Part shown: piece after piece, positions 8,420 through 16,782 of the stretch
How the letters are laid out: the number at the start of each line of letters is the position of its first letter
How positions within the stretch are numbered: the stretch's first letter is position 1
From: Mesorhizobium sp. B2-3-12
GTDB taxonomy: Bacteria > Pseudomonadota > Alphaproteobacteria > Rhizobiales > Rhizobiaceae
Assembly (NCBI RefSeq): GCF_006442205.1
Contig: NZ_VFVR01000001.1
Location: 992,001-1,056,000 of the forward strand
DNA: 64,000 nucleotides
Direction of reading: 5' to 3'
Notes under the pieces: generated by a model
Seen by the model: only the letters and a program-made list of their open reading frames with translations
Databases searched by the model: none
Told to the model about the DNA's origin: nothing
Made by a program: the position numbers and the translations under genes

Positions 8420-8579
8420 GCGCCCCCCTCTGTCCTGCCGGACATCTCCCCCTCTAGGGGGGAGATCGGCTGTCATCCCGGCTTTCGCTAATTCGCGACA
8501 TCGCGGAACCAGGCGAAGCATCGAAGCTGCCAATCTCCCCCCTAGAGGGGGAGATGTCCGGCAGGACAGAGGGGGGCGC
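8420..8579. repeat. Long perfect inverted repeat (47-base arms) between coxD-like and coxE-like genes
   Basis: The left arm 8420-8466 and right arm 8533-8579 are exact reverse complements over 47 bases, separated by a 66-base loop. Each arm also contains a smaller palindrome centred on CCCCCTCTAGGGGG. A diverged relative with the same CCCCCCTCTG-CCTGCCGG arms lies at 47187-47344, so this is a dispersed family, typical of Mesorhizobium intergenic DNA by my recollection. The right arm ends six bases before the next start codon and includes the only purine-rich ribosome-site candidate. Confidence 0.9.
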
Positions 8580-8585
8580 CACGAA

Positions 8586-9722
8586 ATGATGCGGGAAACA
8601 AGCTTGCCCCGCGCCGCGGCTGCCTTCCTCGGCTTCGCCCGGCTGCTACGCAACTACGGTTTCGCCATCGCCCCCGAACAAGTCTCCAACTTCATGCAAG
8701 CCGTGACCCTGCTCGGCCCCCGCTCGATGGCCGATATCCGCCAGGCCGCCCTTGCCACGCTGGCGCCGCCCCCCGACCGCCGCGACGAGTTCGAGGCTCA
8801 TTTCCAAAGCTATTTCCATGGCAGCACATCAGCCGTGGTCGAAGGCGAAGCCGACGAGGAAACCCGTATCAAGGATGATGGCGGCGCCGACGACGAGCGG
8901 ACCGACGCCGAGCACAGTCAAGAAGGTGGCGAACAGTCCTCGGCGCTGGAGCAGTTGAGCACCCGTGACTTCCAGCGCGACGACGACAGGCTGACCGCCT
9001 TTCGCCGCCAACTGTCATCCGCCCTGCCCGCCCGCCGCTCCTTTCGTACCGTGCGCACCCATTCGCGCGGCAAGCTCGACCTGCGCCGCTCGCTGCGCGA
9101 AATCGTCAGCGCCGATGGCGATGTCCCCTCGCCGCTGCTGCGCCGCCGCCAGACCGTGCCGCGCAAGCTGCTGATCCTCATCGACGTCTCGGGCTCGATG
9201 AAGCTGCACACGGCGGACTATCTCAAGTTGGCGCATGCCGCCGTGCAGGGTGCTGACCGGGCGGAAATCTTCACCTTCGGCACGCGGCTGACCCGCATCA
9301 CGGCGGCGTTGCGCCTCCGCGACCGCGATCAGGCGCTGGCGCGCGCGGCCGCCCAGGTCGACGACTGGGACGGCGGCACCCGCATGGGGCCGACACTGCT
9401 CGCCTTCCTCTCGGTGCCGCGCTTCTCGTCCTTCGCGCGCGGCGCCGCTGTCGTCATCCTGTCGGACGCCCTGGAGCGTGGCGGCCATGCCGAACTGGAA
9501 ACGGCCATCCGCCGGCTGAGCGCCCGCGCCTTCCGGCTGTCGCTGGCGACCCCTTTGGCCGGCGACCCTCGCTTCCGGCCGGAAACCGCCGCGCTCAGCG
9601 CCATCCTGCCAGTGCTCGACGATCTGGTCGACGGTTCGTCACTCGCCGGTCTCACCGATTTCATCCTGTCGCTTGCCCGCCCTGCCCCGGCGGCTGCGAC
9701 ACTCTGGAAAAGGGTATCCTGA
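8586..9722 (+). CDS. vWA-domain protein (CoxE-like)
   Basis: This 378-residue protein has an acidic middle region (about 85-125) and a C-terminal von Willebrand A domain with the metal-site motif LIDVSGSMK near residue 200, followed by DGGTRMG and ILSDALERGG. CoxE-type proteins work with MoxR ATPases to mature or activate metalloenzymes. The start is ATG 8586 or 8589, just after the palindromic repeat; the GAGGGGGG inside the repeat is the only ribosome-site candidate. The stop codon overlaps the next start (TGATG). The length is close to typical CoxE (about 400). Confidence 0.87.
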   Translation: MMRETSLPRAAAAFLGFARLLRNYGFAIAPEQVSNFMQAVTLLGPRSMADIRQAALATLAPPPDRRDEFEAHFQSYFHGSTSAVVEGEADEETRIKDDGGADDERTDAEHSQEGGEQSSALEQLSTRDFQRDDDRLTAFRRQLSSALPARRSFRTVRTHSRGKLDLRRSLREIVSADGDVPSPLLRRRQTVPRKLLILIDVSGSMKLHTADYLKLAHAAVQGADRAEIFTFGTRLTRITAALRLRDRDQALARAAAQVDDWDGGTRMGPTLLAFLSVPRFSSFARGAAVVILSDALERGGHAELETAIRRLSARAFRLSLATPLAGDPRFRPETAALSAILPVLDDLVDGSSLAGLTDFILSLARPAPAAATLWKRVS

Positions 9723-10606
9723 TGCAGAAAGCCATCGACGCGCATTTCCACATCTGGCGCCAGCAGGACCAGCCCTGGCTGGTCGGGCCGATGGTGCCGC
9801 GCATCTTCGGCCCCTACGAGCCGATCCGCCGCGATTATCCGATCGAGGAGTTTCTCGCCGACCAGCAAGGTTCTGGCGTCGAGAAGGCCGTCTATGTCCA
9901 GACCAATTGGGCCAAGGGGGATTTCGAGAAGGAAGTCGCCTTCCTGCAGAAGACGGCTGACGAGACCGGCTGGCCGCACGCCATTGTCGGCTATGCCGAC
10001 ATGACGGTCGACGATGTCAGGCCGCAGATCGATCGGCTGATGAAATACAGGCTGCTGCGCGGCGTGCGCATGCAACTGCACTGGCACGAGACGCCGGCCT
10101 TCCGCTTCGCCGCCTCCGCCGATCAGGTCATCGATCCGAAGGTGCGCGCCAATGTGGCGAGGCTGAAGGATTACGGACTATCGTTCGACCTGCAGTTGTT
10201 CCCCGCCCAGATGAAGGACGGACTGACGCTGGTCGGCGAAAACCCGCAAACCAATTTCATTCTCACCCATGCCGGCATGCTGACCGGCATGGAACCGGAA
10301 ACCACCGAGGCCTGGAAGGCCGGCCTGCGCATGCTGTCAGCGGCACCGAATTTCCATGCCAAGCTCTCCGGCCTCGGCACCTTCGTCCACCGCAACGACC
10401 CGGCGCTGATCGCCTATATCGTCGACAACGCGATCGAGATTCTGGGAGCCGATCACCTGATGTTCGGCTCGAATTTTCCCATCGAGAAGCTGTGGACCAG
10501 CCACGCCGAACTGATCAAGGCGCATCGGGAGGCTGTAGCGAAGCATGGCGCGGCCGCCGAGGCGGATATCTTCTGGAACACGGCTGAGCGGATCTACCGG
10601 CCCTGA
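9722..10606 (+). CDS. Amidohydrolase-2 family hydrolase/lactonase
   Basis: This 294-residue TIM-barrel metal hydrolase begins with IDAHFHIW, the first metal-binding motif of the amidohydrolase_2 family. It has FILTHAGM in the middle and a final SNFPIEKLW, equivalent to the conserved GSDxP strand but with Asn replacing the usual Asp. Family members open lactones (L-fuconolactone, 4-sulfomuconolactone) or decarboxylate. It overlaps the CoxE-like gene by one base, so it belongs to the molybdenum hydroxylase operon and probably acts on the hydroxylated product, perhaps a lactam or lactone. That pathway step is inference. Confidence 0.82.
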   Translation: MQKAIDAHFHIWRQQDQPWLVGPMVPRIFGPYEPIRRDYPIEEFLADQQGSGVEKAVYVQTNWAKGDFEKEVAFLQKTADETGWPHAIVGYADMTVDDVRPQIDRLMKYRLLRGVRMQLHWHETPAFRFAASADQVIDPKVRANVARLKDYGLSFDLQLFPAQMKDGLTLVGENPQTNFILTHAGMLTGMEPETTEAWKAGLRMLSAAPNFHAKLSGLGTFVHRNDPALIAYIVDNAIEILGADHLMFGSNFPIEKLWTSHAELIKAHREAVAKHGAAAEADIFWNTAERIYRP

Positions 10607-10632
10607 ACCGGGCTTACGGCTTTCACAGAAGC

Positions 10633-10740
10633 GCGGAATTCCGCTCTTATTTCCATACAAGAGCGGAATTCCGCTTGACATGTTTCTAATGATAAAATAT
10701 GCGTAATTCCGCTTCTTTTCACATAAAGAGCGGAAAAGCG
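10633..10740 (+). promoter_or_regulatory. HipBA promoter with an array of GCGGAATTCCGC operators
   Basis: Two perfect 12-base palindromes GCGGAATTCCGC (10633-10644 and 10663-10674) are spaced exactly 30 bases centre to centre. A third imperfect copy GCGTAATTCCGC (10701-10712) and an inverted half AGAGCGGAA (10727-10735) follow. A -35-like TTGACA (10675-10680) abuts the second palindrome, and TATGCG (10698-10703) at 17-base spacing could be a weak -10. The sites lie directly upstream of the antitoxin-like gene, which is what autoregulation by a HipB-type repressor requires. Confidence 0.75.
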
Positions 10741-10741
10741 C

Positions 10742-11086
10742 ATGTCCCAGTCGATTTTTCAATCCCTTGGAGCTCAAATCAAGGAAGCCAGGCAGCGTCG
10801 GCAATTAACACAGCCAGCTCTTGCCGAACGACTGGGGCGGGACCGTGCACGTATTTCCGAGCTGGAACGCGACCTTGCCAAAGAGCGCATCGGACGAGAC
10901 AGGCTCTCCCTGCTGGTCGATATCTGTGACGCTCTTGACCTGACGCCATTGCTTGTACCCAATTCCAAGCTTGCCGCCGCACGCGAATTGATTTCCTCCA
11001 AGAGGGTGGAGCGTGAGACATCATCCGGCCAATCCACCGCTTTCGAAGACGTGTTCGTCGACCTGTCCGATGAGGGGGACAAGTAA
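10742..11086 (+). CDS. hipB: HipB-type antitoxin / XRE-family repressor
   Basis: This 114-residue protein has an N-terminal XRE helix-turn-helix (residues 8-65), with the recognition region LTQPALAERLGRDRARISELER, and a polar C-terminal tail. HipB binds and neutralises HipA and represses the operon. The gene overlaps the toxin gene by one base (TAATG), the usual coupled arrangement. Palindromic operators lie directly upstream. The protein is longer than E. coli HipB (88 residues), mainly in the C-terminal tail. Confidence 0.85.
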   Translation: MSQSIFQSLGAQIKEARQRRQLTQPALAERLGRDRARISELERDLAKERIGRDRLSLLVDICDALDLTPLLVPNSKLAAARELISSKRVERETSSGQSTAFEDVFVDLSDEGDK

Positions 11087-12369
11087 TGGTGGAGCCAGCC
11101 GCGGTTCTGGGTGTGTATCTTTTGGATCGGCACGGCAAAAGAATCCGCGTGGGAATCCTGGCGCGCGACCGCGACAGAGCCACCACCTTCGTGGTCGACG
11201 AGGCCTATCTGAGAAATCCGGATCGACCCATTCTCAGCCTCGCCTGGGTGGTGCCGGGTGACGAAGAAGCCACACGGGCACGGCTTGCGGCGCGCGGCGA
11301 CAAGATAGGCCTTCACGGCTATTTGCCCCCGTGGTTTTCCGGACTGCTCCCCGAAGGGGCCCTACGCGACCTGGTTATGACTGAGATGGGACCAGGAAAT
11401 CATGACCAATTCGATTTGCTGACACGACTTGGTGCGGATTTGCCAGGCGCGGTTCTAGCCACGCCGGAAACTGGGCCATCCGCTTCGGCCGGGCCGCTTC
11501 GTCTCGAAAATGCTCAAGGCATTGATCTCGTGCGCCCAGAGGGTGTTGTGAAATTCTCACTCGCTGGCGTACAGCTGAAATTCGGCGCCCTGGCTATAGG
11601 CGACCGTCTCACCGTCCCGGCGAGGGCCGGAGAAAGTCGCTGTATATTGAAGGTGCCTACCCCTCGATATCCTGGTTTGCCAGAGGCGGAATATGCCGCC
11701 ATGACCCTTTCGCGGATGATTGGCGTCAACACAGCGGATTGTCGCCTCATCCCAACCAGCGCCATCGAATCCATTCCGGCGTCCTTTTTCGAAGGCGGCA
11801 AGCAGGCCTTCGTTGCCGATCGTTTCGACCGGCCAGGTGAAGAACAGCGCATCCATATGGAAGATGCGGCCCAGATCGTTGGGGCCACTGGAGAGCGTAA
11901 ATATACGATGGCCACCTACGAAACCATCCTCAACATGATCCGCCGCTTCAGCACCGACTGGCGGGCCGACGTTATGGAGGGATTTCGCCGGATCGTTGCC
12001 GACGTCCTGATCGGAAACGGAGACGATCATCTCAAGAACTGGTCATTCTGGTTTCCCGACAATCGCGAGATAAGACTTTCGCCGGCTTACGATATTGTTC
12101 CGACCATTTTCTATGCACCCAATGACGATCTGGCACTTCGGTTTGCAGGTACACACGCATTCGCGAATGTCACCTTCAAACGGTTTCGGCGTGTTGCCGA
12201 ATTCCTGAAGCTCGACCCCGACTGGATCGAGAGGGACATGAAAGCTGTCGTCAAGAAAGCTCTCGAGCTATGGCCCAGAGCATGTTTTGATCTCCTGGAG
12301 GAAACGCGGGCCAATCAAATCGTCAACCGCTTGGACACACTTGCCCTGGTGCAGGAGACAAGACGGTAG
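11086..12369 (+). CDS. hipA: HipA-type serine/threonine kinase toxin
   Basis: This 427-residue protein of the HipA family phosphorylates a host target, glutamyl-tRNA synthetase in E. coli. Visible kinase features are the nucleotide-loop motif FSLAGVQLKFG near residue 160, VADRFDRPG near residue 245, the catalytic loop NGDDHLKNWSFW near residue 305 and the metal-binding SPAYDIVPT near residue 325. All residues expected for activity appear intact. The N-terminal Couple_hipA domain covers roughly residues 5-110. It is co-translated with the antitoxin. The family also includes regulators unrelated to persistence, so the cellular role is inferred. Confidence 0.88.
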   Translation: MVEPAAVLGVYLLDRHGKRIRVGILARDRDRATTFVVDEAYLRNPDRPILSLAWVVPGDEEATRARLAARGDKIGLHGYLPPWFSGLLPEGALRDLVMTEMGPGNHDQFDLLTRLGADLPGAVLATPETGPSASAGPLRLENAQGIDLVRPEGVVKFSLAGVQLKFGALAIGDRLTVPARAGESRCILKVPTPRYPGLPEAEYAAMTLSRMIGVNTADCRLIPTSAIESIPASFFEGGKQAFVADRFDRPGEEQRIHMEDAAQIVGATGERKYTMATYETILNMIRRFSTDWRADVMEGFRRIVADVLIGNGDDHLKNWSFWFPDNREIRLSPAYDIVPTIFYAPNDDLALRFAGTHAFANVTFKRFRRVAEFLKLDPDWIERDMKAVVKKALELWPRACFDLLEETRANQIVNRLDTLALVQETRR

Positions 12370-12377
12370 GCGCCAAA

Positions 12378-12525
12378 TCAGCTTTTCATCTCGAATTCAG
12401 GATCGACCAGGATCTGCATCAGCCTCACCAAGTGGTTGCCCTGCCATGCCAGTCCTATAATCGGCACCAGTTCGCCATACTCACGTTGGTCATGCGCTTG
12501 GGTACAGCCGCGCCGCACTGGCGCG
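12378..12525 (-). pseudogene. Decayed 3' fragment of an AhpD/carboxymuconolactone decarboxylase-family gene
   Basis: On the minus strand, the last ~35 codons read YGELVPIIGLAWQGNH then LVRLMQILVDPEFEMKS. This matches the C terminus of the intact gene at 17858-18268 (HGELVSIIGLAGQTNH, then AMQIPVDPQFEVKS). Similarity continues at DNA level through a GGCATGACCGACG-like stretch (here CGCATGACCAACG) but one base is missing near 12478, so the frame is broken and the CxxC-containing part is gone. It sits directly behind hipA with no promoter. It is probably a relic of a second copy. Confidence 0.75.
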
Positions 12526-12544
12526 GCCGTACTATGCCATCCCC

Positions 12545-13810
12545 TCACTGCGTCGGTAGCATGCCTTCGACGTCGCTTGCCGCGTCGGCGAGCGCTTCCT
12601 TGGGCGTTGCCGACTGGTCGACGATCCGCGACAGGTTGTCGACGATGGTCTGCGTCACCTTCACACCGTTGGTGCCCGGGAAGGCATACCACGGAACCAT
12701 CAGCGGCATCTGGCTGAGCCCGGCCTGGAATAGCGGGTTCTTCTTGTAGAAATCGCCGAGATATTGCGGAGACTTCGCCGCCAGTTCATTGTTGGGGACA
12801 TAGCCCGTGCCGGGCACAACGACAGACGCGCCATAAGGACCGGCGGCGAACTTCGCGAACTTCCAGGCGGCGTCCTGCTTGGCGGCGTCCTTGGTCAGGA
12901 TGACCACGGCGTTGCCGCCGGTCGGTAGATGGCCGGTGACCGGGTCGATCAGCGGGATCTTGGCCGTGCGCAGCGTGAACTTGTCGCCGACATTCTTGAT
13001 GGTGTTGACCAGCGCGCCGGTGGTCTGGAATTCGAAGCCGACCTTGCCGGCCGCGAAAGCCTGCTCGCCAGCCGGCTTGGTGAAGACCGGCATGCCGCCC
13101 TCCTTCACCATCCGCTCCAGGATCTCCATCGCCTTCTCGCCTTCCGGCCCGTTGAAGGCTACCTTGCTTTCATCCTCGTTCAGCATCTTGCCGCCGGCGC
13201 CGAACAGCAGCGCCGAAAACATCCAATCGTCGCCCTGCCAGCGGAAGTCGATGCCGTCGACGCCATTGCCGAGCGCCTTGATCTTGCCGCCGAGCGCGAT
13301 CACCTCATCCCAGGTCTTGGGCGGATTGTCCGGGTCGCCGCCGGCGGCCTTCACCAGGTCGGCATTGTAATACATGATCGGGTTCGAGGTGGCGAAGGCA
13401 AGGCCGACCTGCTTGCCGTTGACCTGCGCCAGCTTCAGGATGGTGTCGGAGAAGCCGAGCTCCGCCATGTTGCCTTCCTTCTTGACCAATGGGCCAAGAT
13501 CGACGGCAACGTCGCGCTCGTTGAGCATGCGCAGGCGATTGAGGCCGATAAAGGTGATGTCGGGCATCTCGTCGGTGCCGGCCTGGCGAAGGATGGTCTG
13601 GATGCCTTCCTCATAGGTCGCGGACGGGCTGGCGAACTGGATCTTGATGTCGGGATTTTCTTCCATGAACTTCTTCGAGATCGTGTCCATCACGTTCTTG
13701 AAGAAGCCGGGCATGGGATAATGAACTGTCAGCGTCGTCTCGGCATAGGCTGGCAGGGCCGCCGCAAGCGACACCGCCGCCGCGGCGAAAATCCTGGAAA
13801 AATGCTTCAT
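12545..13810 (-). CDS. Extracellular solute-binding protein, family 1 (UgpB-like)
   Basis: This 421-residue periplasmic binding protein has a clear signal peptide: MKHFSRIF, a hydrophobic Ala/Val core, and probable cleavage after LPAYA. The mature part has family-1 features, including LTVHYPMPGFFKNVMDTISKKF-type opening strands and a Trp/Tyr-rich C-terminal lobe. It is the last gene of a minus-strand importer operon (phosphodiesterase, ATPase, two permeases, binding protein). The ATG at 13810 follows GGAGCACGAGCA. A Ugp-like function (glycerol-3-phosphate or its diesters) is suggested by the linked phosphodiesterase; the sugar specificity of this family is broad. Confidence 0.87.
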   Translation of the reverse strand: MKHFSRIFAAAAVSLAAALPAYAETTLTVHYPMPGFFKNVMDTISKKFMEENPDIKIQFASPSATYEEGIQTILRQAGTDEMPDITFIGLNRLRMLNERDVAVDLGPLVKKEGNMAELGFSDTILKLAQVNGKQVGLAFATSNPIMYYNADLVKAAGGDPDNPPKTWDEVIALGGKIKALGNGVDGIDFRWQGDDWMFSALLFGAGGKMLNEDESKVAFNGPEGEKAMEILERMVKEGGMPVFTKPAGEQAFAAGKVGFEFQTTGALVNTIKNVGDKFTLRTAKIPLIDPVTGHLPTGGNAVVILTKDAAKQDAAWKFAKFAAGPYGASVVVPGTGYVPNNELAAKSPQYLGDFYKKNPLFQAGLSQMPLMVPWYAFPGTNGVKVTQTIVDNLSRIVDQSATPKEALADAASDVEGMLPTQ

Positions 13811-13830
13811 TGCTCGTGCTCCTTTTTGGC

Positions 13831-13878
13831 CAGTCGGTTGTTGGCCCAATCAGTTGTTGGCCCACTCAGTTGTTGGCA
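13831..13878. repeat. Short tandem repeat, 15-16 base unit, three copies
   Basis: The unit TTGGCC(C)AxTCxGTTG is repeated three times in the 70-base gap between the binding-protein gene and the preceding permease gene, followed by a partial fourth TTGGCAAGCTCAG. Read on the minus strand, it separates the permease stop from the binding-protein ribosome site. Slippage expansion is the likely origin. A role in translation spacing is conceivable but not shown. Confidence 0.7.
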
Positions 13879-13881
13879 AGC

Positions 13882-14712
13882 TCAGCCTTTGAGGCCGGTC
13901 ATGGTGATGCCCTCGACGAAGCGCTTCTGTGCGAACAGGAAGGCGACGACGAGTGGAAGGGTGATGATCATCGTGGCGGCCATCAGCGCGCCGTAGTCGT
14001 CGCCGGCCTCGGCGGCGCGGAAATACATCAGGCCGAGCGGCGGCGTGGCGTAGGCCTGCTTGCTGACCACGATCAGCGGCCAGTAGAGATCGTTCCAGTG
14101 CGCGACCACCGAGAAGATCGCGAAGGCGGTGACCGCCGGCCAGGCGTTGGGAACGATGACGCGGGCGACGATGCCGAGTTCGGACATGCCGTCGAGCCGC
14201 GCCGCGTGGATAAGATCGTCCGGCATGGCGCGGAAGAACTGCAGGAACATGAAGATCGCGAACACCGAAATGGTGAAGGGCGCGACCAGCGAGGTATAGC
14301 TGTTCAAGAGCGACATGCGGTCGAAGGCGACATAGAGCGGCAGCGCGGTGGCGTGGATCGGCACCAGCAGGCCGAGCATGACCAGCACCATCATCAATCG
14401 CGCGGCGCGGAATTTCAGCTTGGCCATGGCGTAGGCGCAGGGGATGGCGACCAGCACCTGGAAGAAGAAGATCAGGCCGCACACGATGACGCCATTCCAC
14501 AGCAGCGTTGCCATCGGCACCTTGGCTAACGCCTTGGCGAAATTCTCGGCGAAGTAGAAGTGCTCGGGGATGAGCGACAGCGACGAGGTGAAGATGTCGC
14601 TCTGCGTCTTGCCCGCCGTGGAGATCATGAAGATGTAGGGCGCGAGGATCATCAGCGCGCCGAGCGAAAGCAGCGCGAAGCGGATGATGCGGCCGGCAGG
14701 CAGGCTGGTCAT
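13882..14712 (-). CDS. ABC transporter permease (MalG/UgpE family)
   Basis: This 276-residue inner-membrane permease has six predicted spans. The cytoplasmic EAA-type loop reads IHAARLDGMSELGIVARVIVP (about residue 170), with the conserved Gly, and contacts the ATPase. It overlaps the upstream permease gene by four bases (ATGA). This is the MalG-type half of a CUT1 importer heterodimer. It has no unusual features. Confidence 0.9.
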   Translation of the reverse strand: MTSLPAGRIIRFALLSLGALMILAPYIFMISTAGKTQSDIFTSSLSLIPEHFYFAENFAKALAKVPMATLLWNGVIVCGLIFFFQVLVAIPCAYAMAKLKFRAARLMMVLVMLGLLVPIHATALPLYVAFDRMSLLNSYTSLVAPFTISVFAIFMFLQFFRAMPDDLIHAARLDGMSELGIVARVIVPNAWPAVTAFAIFSVVAHWNDLYWPLIVVSKQAYATPPLGLMYFRAAEAGDDYGALMAATMIITLPLVVAFLFAQKRFVEGITMTGLKG

Positions 14713-15632
14713 GTGTAATGCACCCGCCGGTCGAGCACGCGGTATTGGAGAAGCATCAGCACGACCAGGATCGCCAGGAAGACGACCGTCATCGCCGAGG
14801 CATAGCCGACGCGCAGATAGACGAAGCCTTCCTGGTAGATGGTGAACAGCAGCACTTCGGAGGCCTTGTTGGGGCCGCCATCGGTCAGCATCTTCACCGT
14901 CTCGAAAACCTTAACCGCATTGGTGATGCTGATGGTGACGACGAACAGCGTCGTCGGCCCGAGCATTGGCCAGGTGACAAGGAAGAACCGGTCGAGCGCC
15001 GATTTCGCGCCGTCGACATGAGCGGCGGCGTAAAGTTCGCGCGGGATCGCCGTCAGGCCGGCCAGGAACAGCACCATGTTGAAACCGACCGACTGCCAGA
15101 CGCCGATGATCGACAGGCTGTAAAGCACGGTATTCGAGGCGCCGAGCCAGTTCGGGCCGGGAATGCCGACCAGCGCAAGCAACTCGTTGATCGGCCCGAT
15201 CGTCGGATGGAAGAGATATTGCCAGACGGTCGCCATGGCGACGATCAGCGACGCCACCGGCAGGAAATAGACGGTGCGGAAGAAGCCGCGCGCACGCGGT
15301 TCGCCTTCGATCAGCAGGGCGACGCCGAGACCGAGGATGATCGAGACCGGTGCGACGATCGCCGTATAGACCGATGTGTTCCACAATGATTTGCGAAAGG
15401 TTCGATCGGTGATCAGATGGGCGTAGTTCTCGAAGCCGACCAGGCGGAATTTGCCATAGCCGAGTTCGAAATCGGTGAAGCCGAGGAAGATGACGGCAGC
15501 CACCGGCAACAGCACGAACAGCAGCAACAGCACGATCGCCGGAGCCGCCAGCAACCAGGCGGTACGGTCCTCGCTGCGCCGATGAAATGCCGCGACGCTG
15601 GAGACATTACCCGCCAGCGCGATGCTAGACAT
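14709..15632 (-). CDS. ABC transporter permease (MalF/UgpA family)
   Basis: This 307-residue permease has an N-terminal cytoplasmic tail, six spans, and an EAA loop around YAAAHVDGAKSALDRFFLVT (near residue 210). The start at 15632 overlaps the ATPase gene end by eight bases (ATGTCTAG), which fits the compact operon; a longer frame to 15662 has no ribosome site. It pairs with the MalG-type permease immediately downstream. Confidence 0.88.
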   Translation of the reverse strand: MSSIALAGNVSSVAAFHRRSEDRTAWLLAAPAIVLLLLFVLLPVAAVIFLGFTDFELGYGKFRLVGFENYAHLITDRTFRKSLWNTSVYTAIVAPVSIILGLGVALLIEGEPRARGFFRTVYFLPVASLIVAMATVWQYLFHPTIGPINELLALVGIPGPNWLGASNTVLYSLSIIGVWQSVGFNMVLFLAGLTAIPRELYAAAHVDGAKSALDRFFLVTWPMLGPTTLFVVTISITNAVKVFETVKMLTDGGPNKASEVLLFTIYQEGFVYLRVGYASAMTVVFLAILVVLMLLQYRVLDRRVHYT

Positions 15633-16782
15633 AGGCCGGCTCCTGCCGTGCCGGCGCGGCACTTGCCGTACGCAGCCGCCGTCCCTCCGGCCCGAAGACC
15701 ATGGCCTGTTCAGGGGACAGAAGGATACCCACCGGCATTCCCGTAATCAGGTCCCTCGCCTCATGCGGTGCGAGCTTGGCGATGACGGTGTCGCCGGACG
15801 CGTCGAGCCTGCAATGGGCAATGACTTCCGACCCGAGGAATTCGAGGCGCTCGATCCGCCCGGCAAGGCCGCTCCGCCCGCTGGGCGACAGCTTGACGAA
15901 TTCAGGCCGGATGCCGAGGCTGACCGGGCCATTCGCCACCTTCTCCAGCAGGGCAAGCCGGATGCCTTGGAAATCGACACGGCCAGCGTCAGCGAGCGCG
16001 GGCAGGATGTTGATCCTCGGCTGACCGACGAAGCGGGCGACCTCGATATGGGCGGGATCGTTGTAGATCGCCTCCGGCGCGGCAAGCTGCAGCAGATTGC
16101 CGCCGATCATGACAGCCACGCGGTCGGCCATCGACAGCGCTTCGGCCTGGTCATGCGTCACATAGAGCGTCGGCACGCCGGCGCGGCGGTGCAGCTCGAC
16201 GATCTCGCCGCGCGCATGGACGCGCAGATTGGCATCGAGGTTGGAAAGCGGTTCGTCCATCAGGAAGATCGAGGGATGGCGCACCATGGCGCGGGCCAAG
16301 GCCACGCGCTGCCGCTGCCCACCCGACATCTGACCAGGCTTGCGGTCGAGCAGATGGTCGATCTTGAGCACGGTCGCCATCTCGCGCACATCCCGCGAAA
16401 TGCCGGCGCGGATCTCTTTCTGTCCTGGCAGGAACGAACCGACCAGCGGCAGGCGCTGCGTCCGGCTCAACCGCTTCATGGCCAAGGGAACCGCGATGTT
16501 CTGGCCGGCCGTCAGATGCGGATAGAGCGCGTAGGACTGGAACACCATGGCGACGTTGCGGTCGGCCGCCGCGACCGCCGACATGTCCCTGCCGCCGACG
16601 AAGATCTCGCCGCTGTCGGCATGATCGAGCCCGGCGAGAATGCGCAGCAAGGTGCTCTTGCCGCAGCCCGAGGGACCGACCAGGGCGATGAACTCGCCCG
16701 CTTCGACATCGAGGCTGACACCGTTCAGAATGGCGTTGCCACCGAAGGACTTCTTCAAGTCGCAAAGCGAGAGCGCGCTCAT
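15625..16782 (-). CDS. ABC transporter ATP-binding protein (UgpC/MalK family)
   Basis: This 385-residue ATPase has Walker A GPSGCGKST, signature MSGGQRQRVALAR, Walker B IFLMDEPLSNLD and H-loop YVTHDQ in the first 230 residues. A C-terminal TOBE/OB regulatory region of about 140 residues is typical of MalK and UgpC. A 30-residue insertion-like stretch between the Q-loop and the signature (SFLPGQKEIRAGISRDVRE) makes it slightly longer than average. It overlaps its neighbours on both sides by 4-8 bases. Confidence 0.9.
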   Translation of the reverse strand: MSALSLCDLKKSFGGNAILNGVSLDVEAGEFIALVGPSGCGKSTLLRILAGLDHADSGEIFVGGRDMSAVAAADRNVAMVFQSYALYPHLTAGQNIAVPLAMKRLSRTQRLPLVGSFLPGQKEIRAGISRDVREMATVLKIDHLLDRKPGQMSGGQRQRVALARAMVRHPSIFLMDEPLSNLDANLRVHARGEIVELHRRAGVPTLYVTHDQAEALSMADRVAVMIGGNLLQLAAPEAIYNDPAHIEVARFVGQPRINILPALADAGRVDFQGIRLALLEKVANGPVSLGIRPEFVKLSPSGRSGLAGRIERLEFLGSEVIAHCRLDASGDTVIAKLAPHEARDLITGMPVGILLSPEQAMVFGPEGRRLRTASAAPARQEPAYV

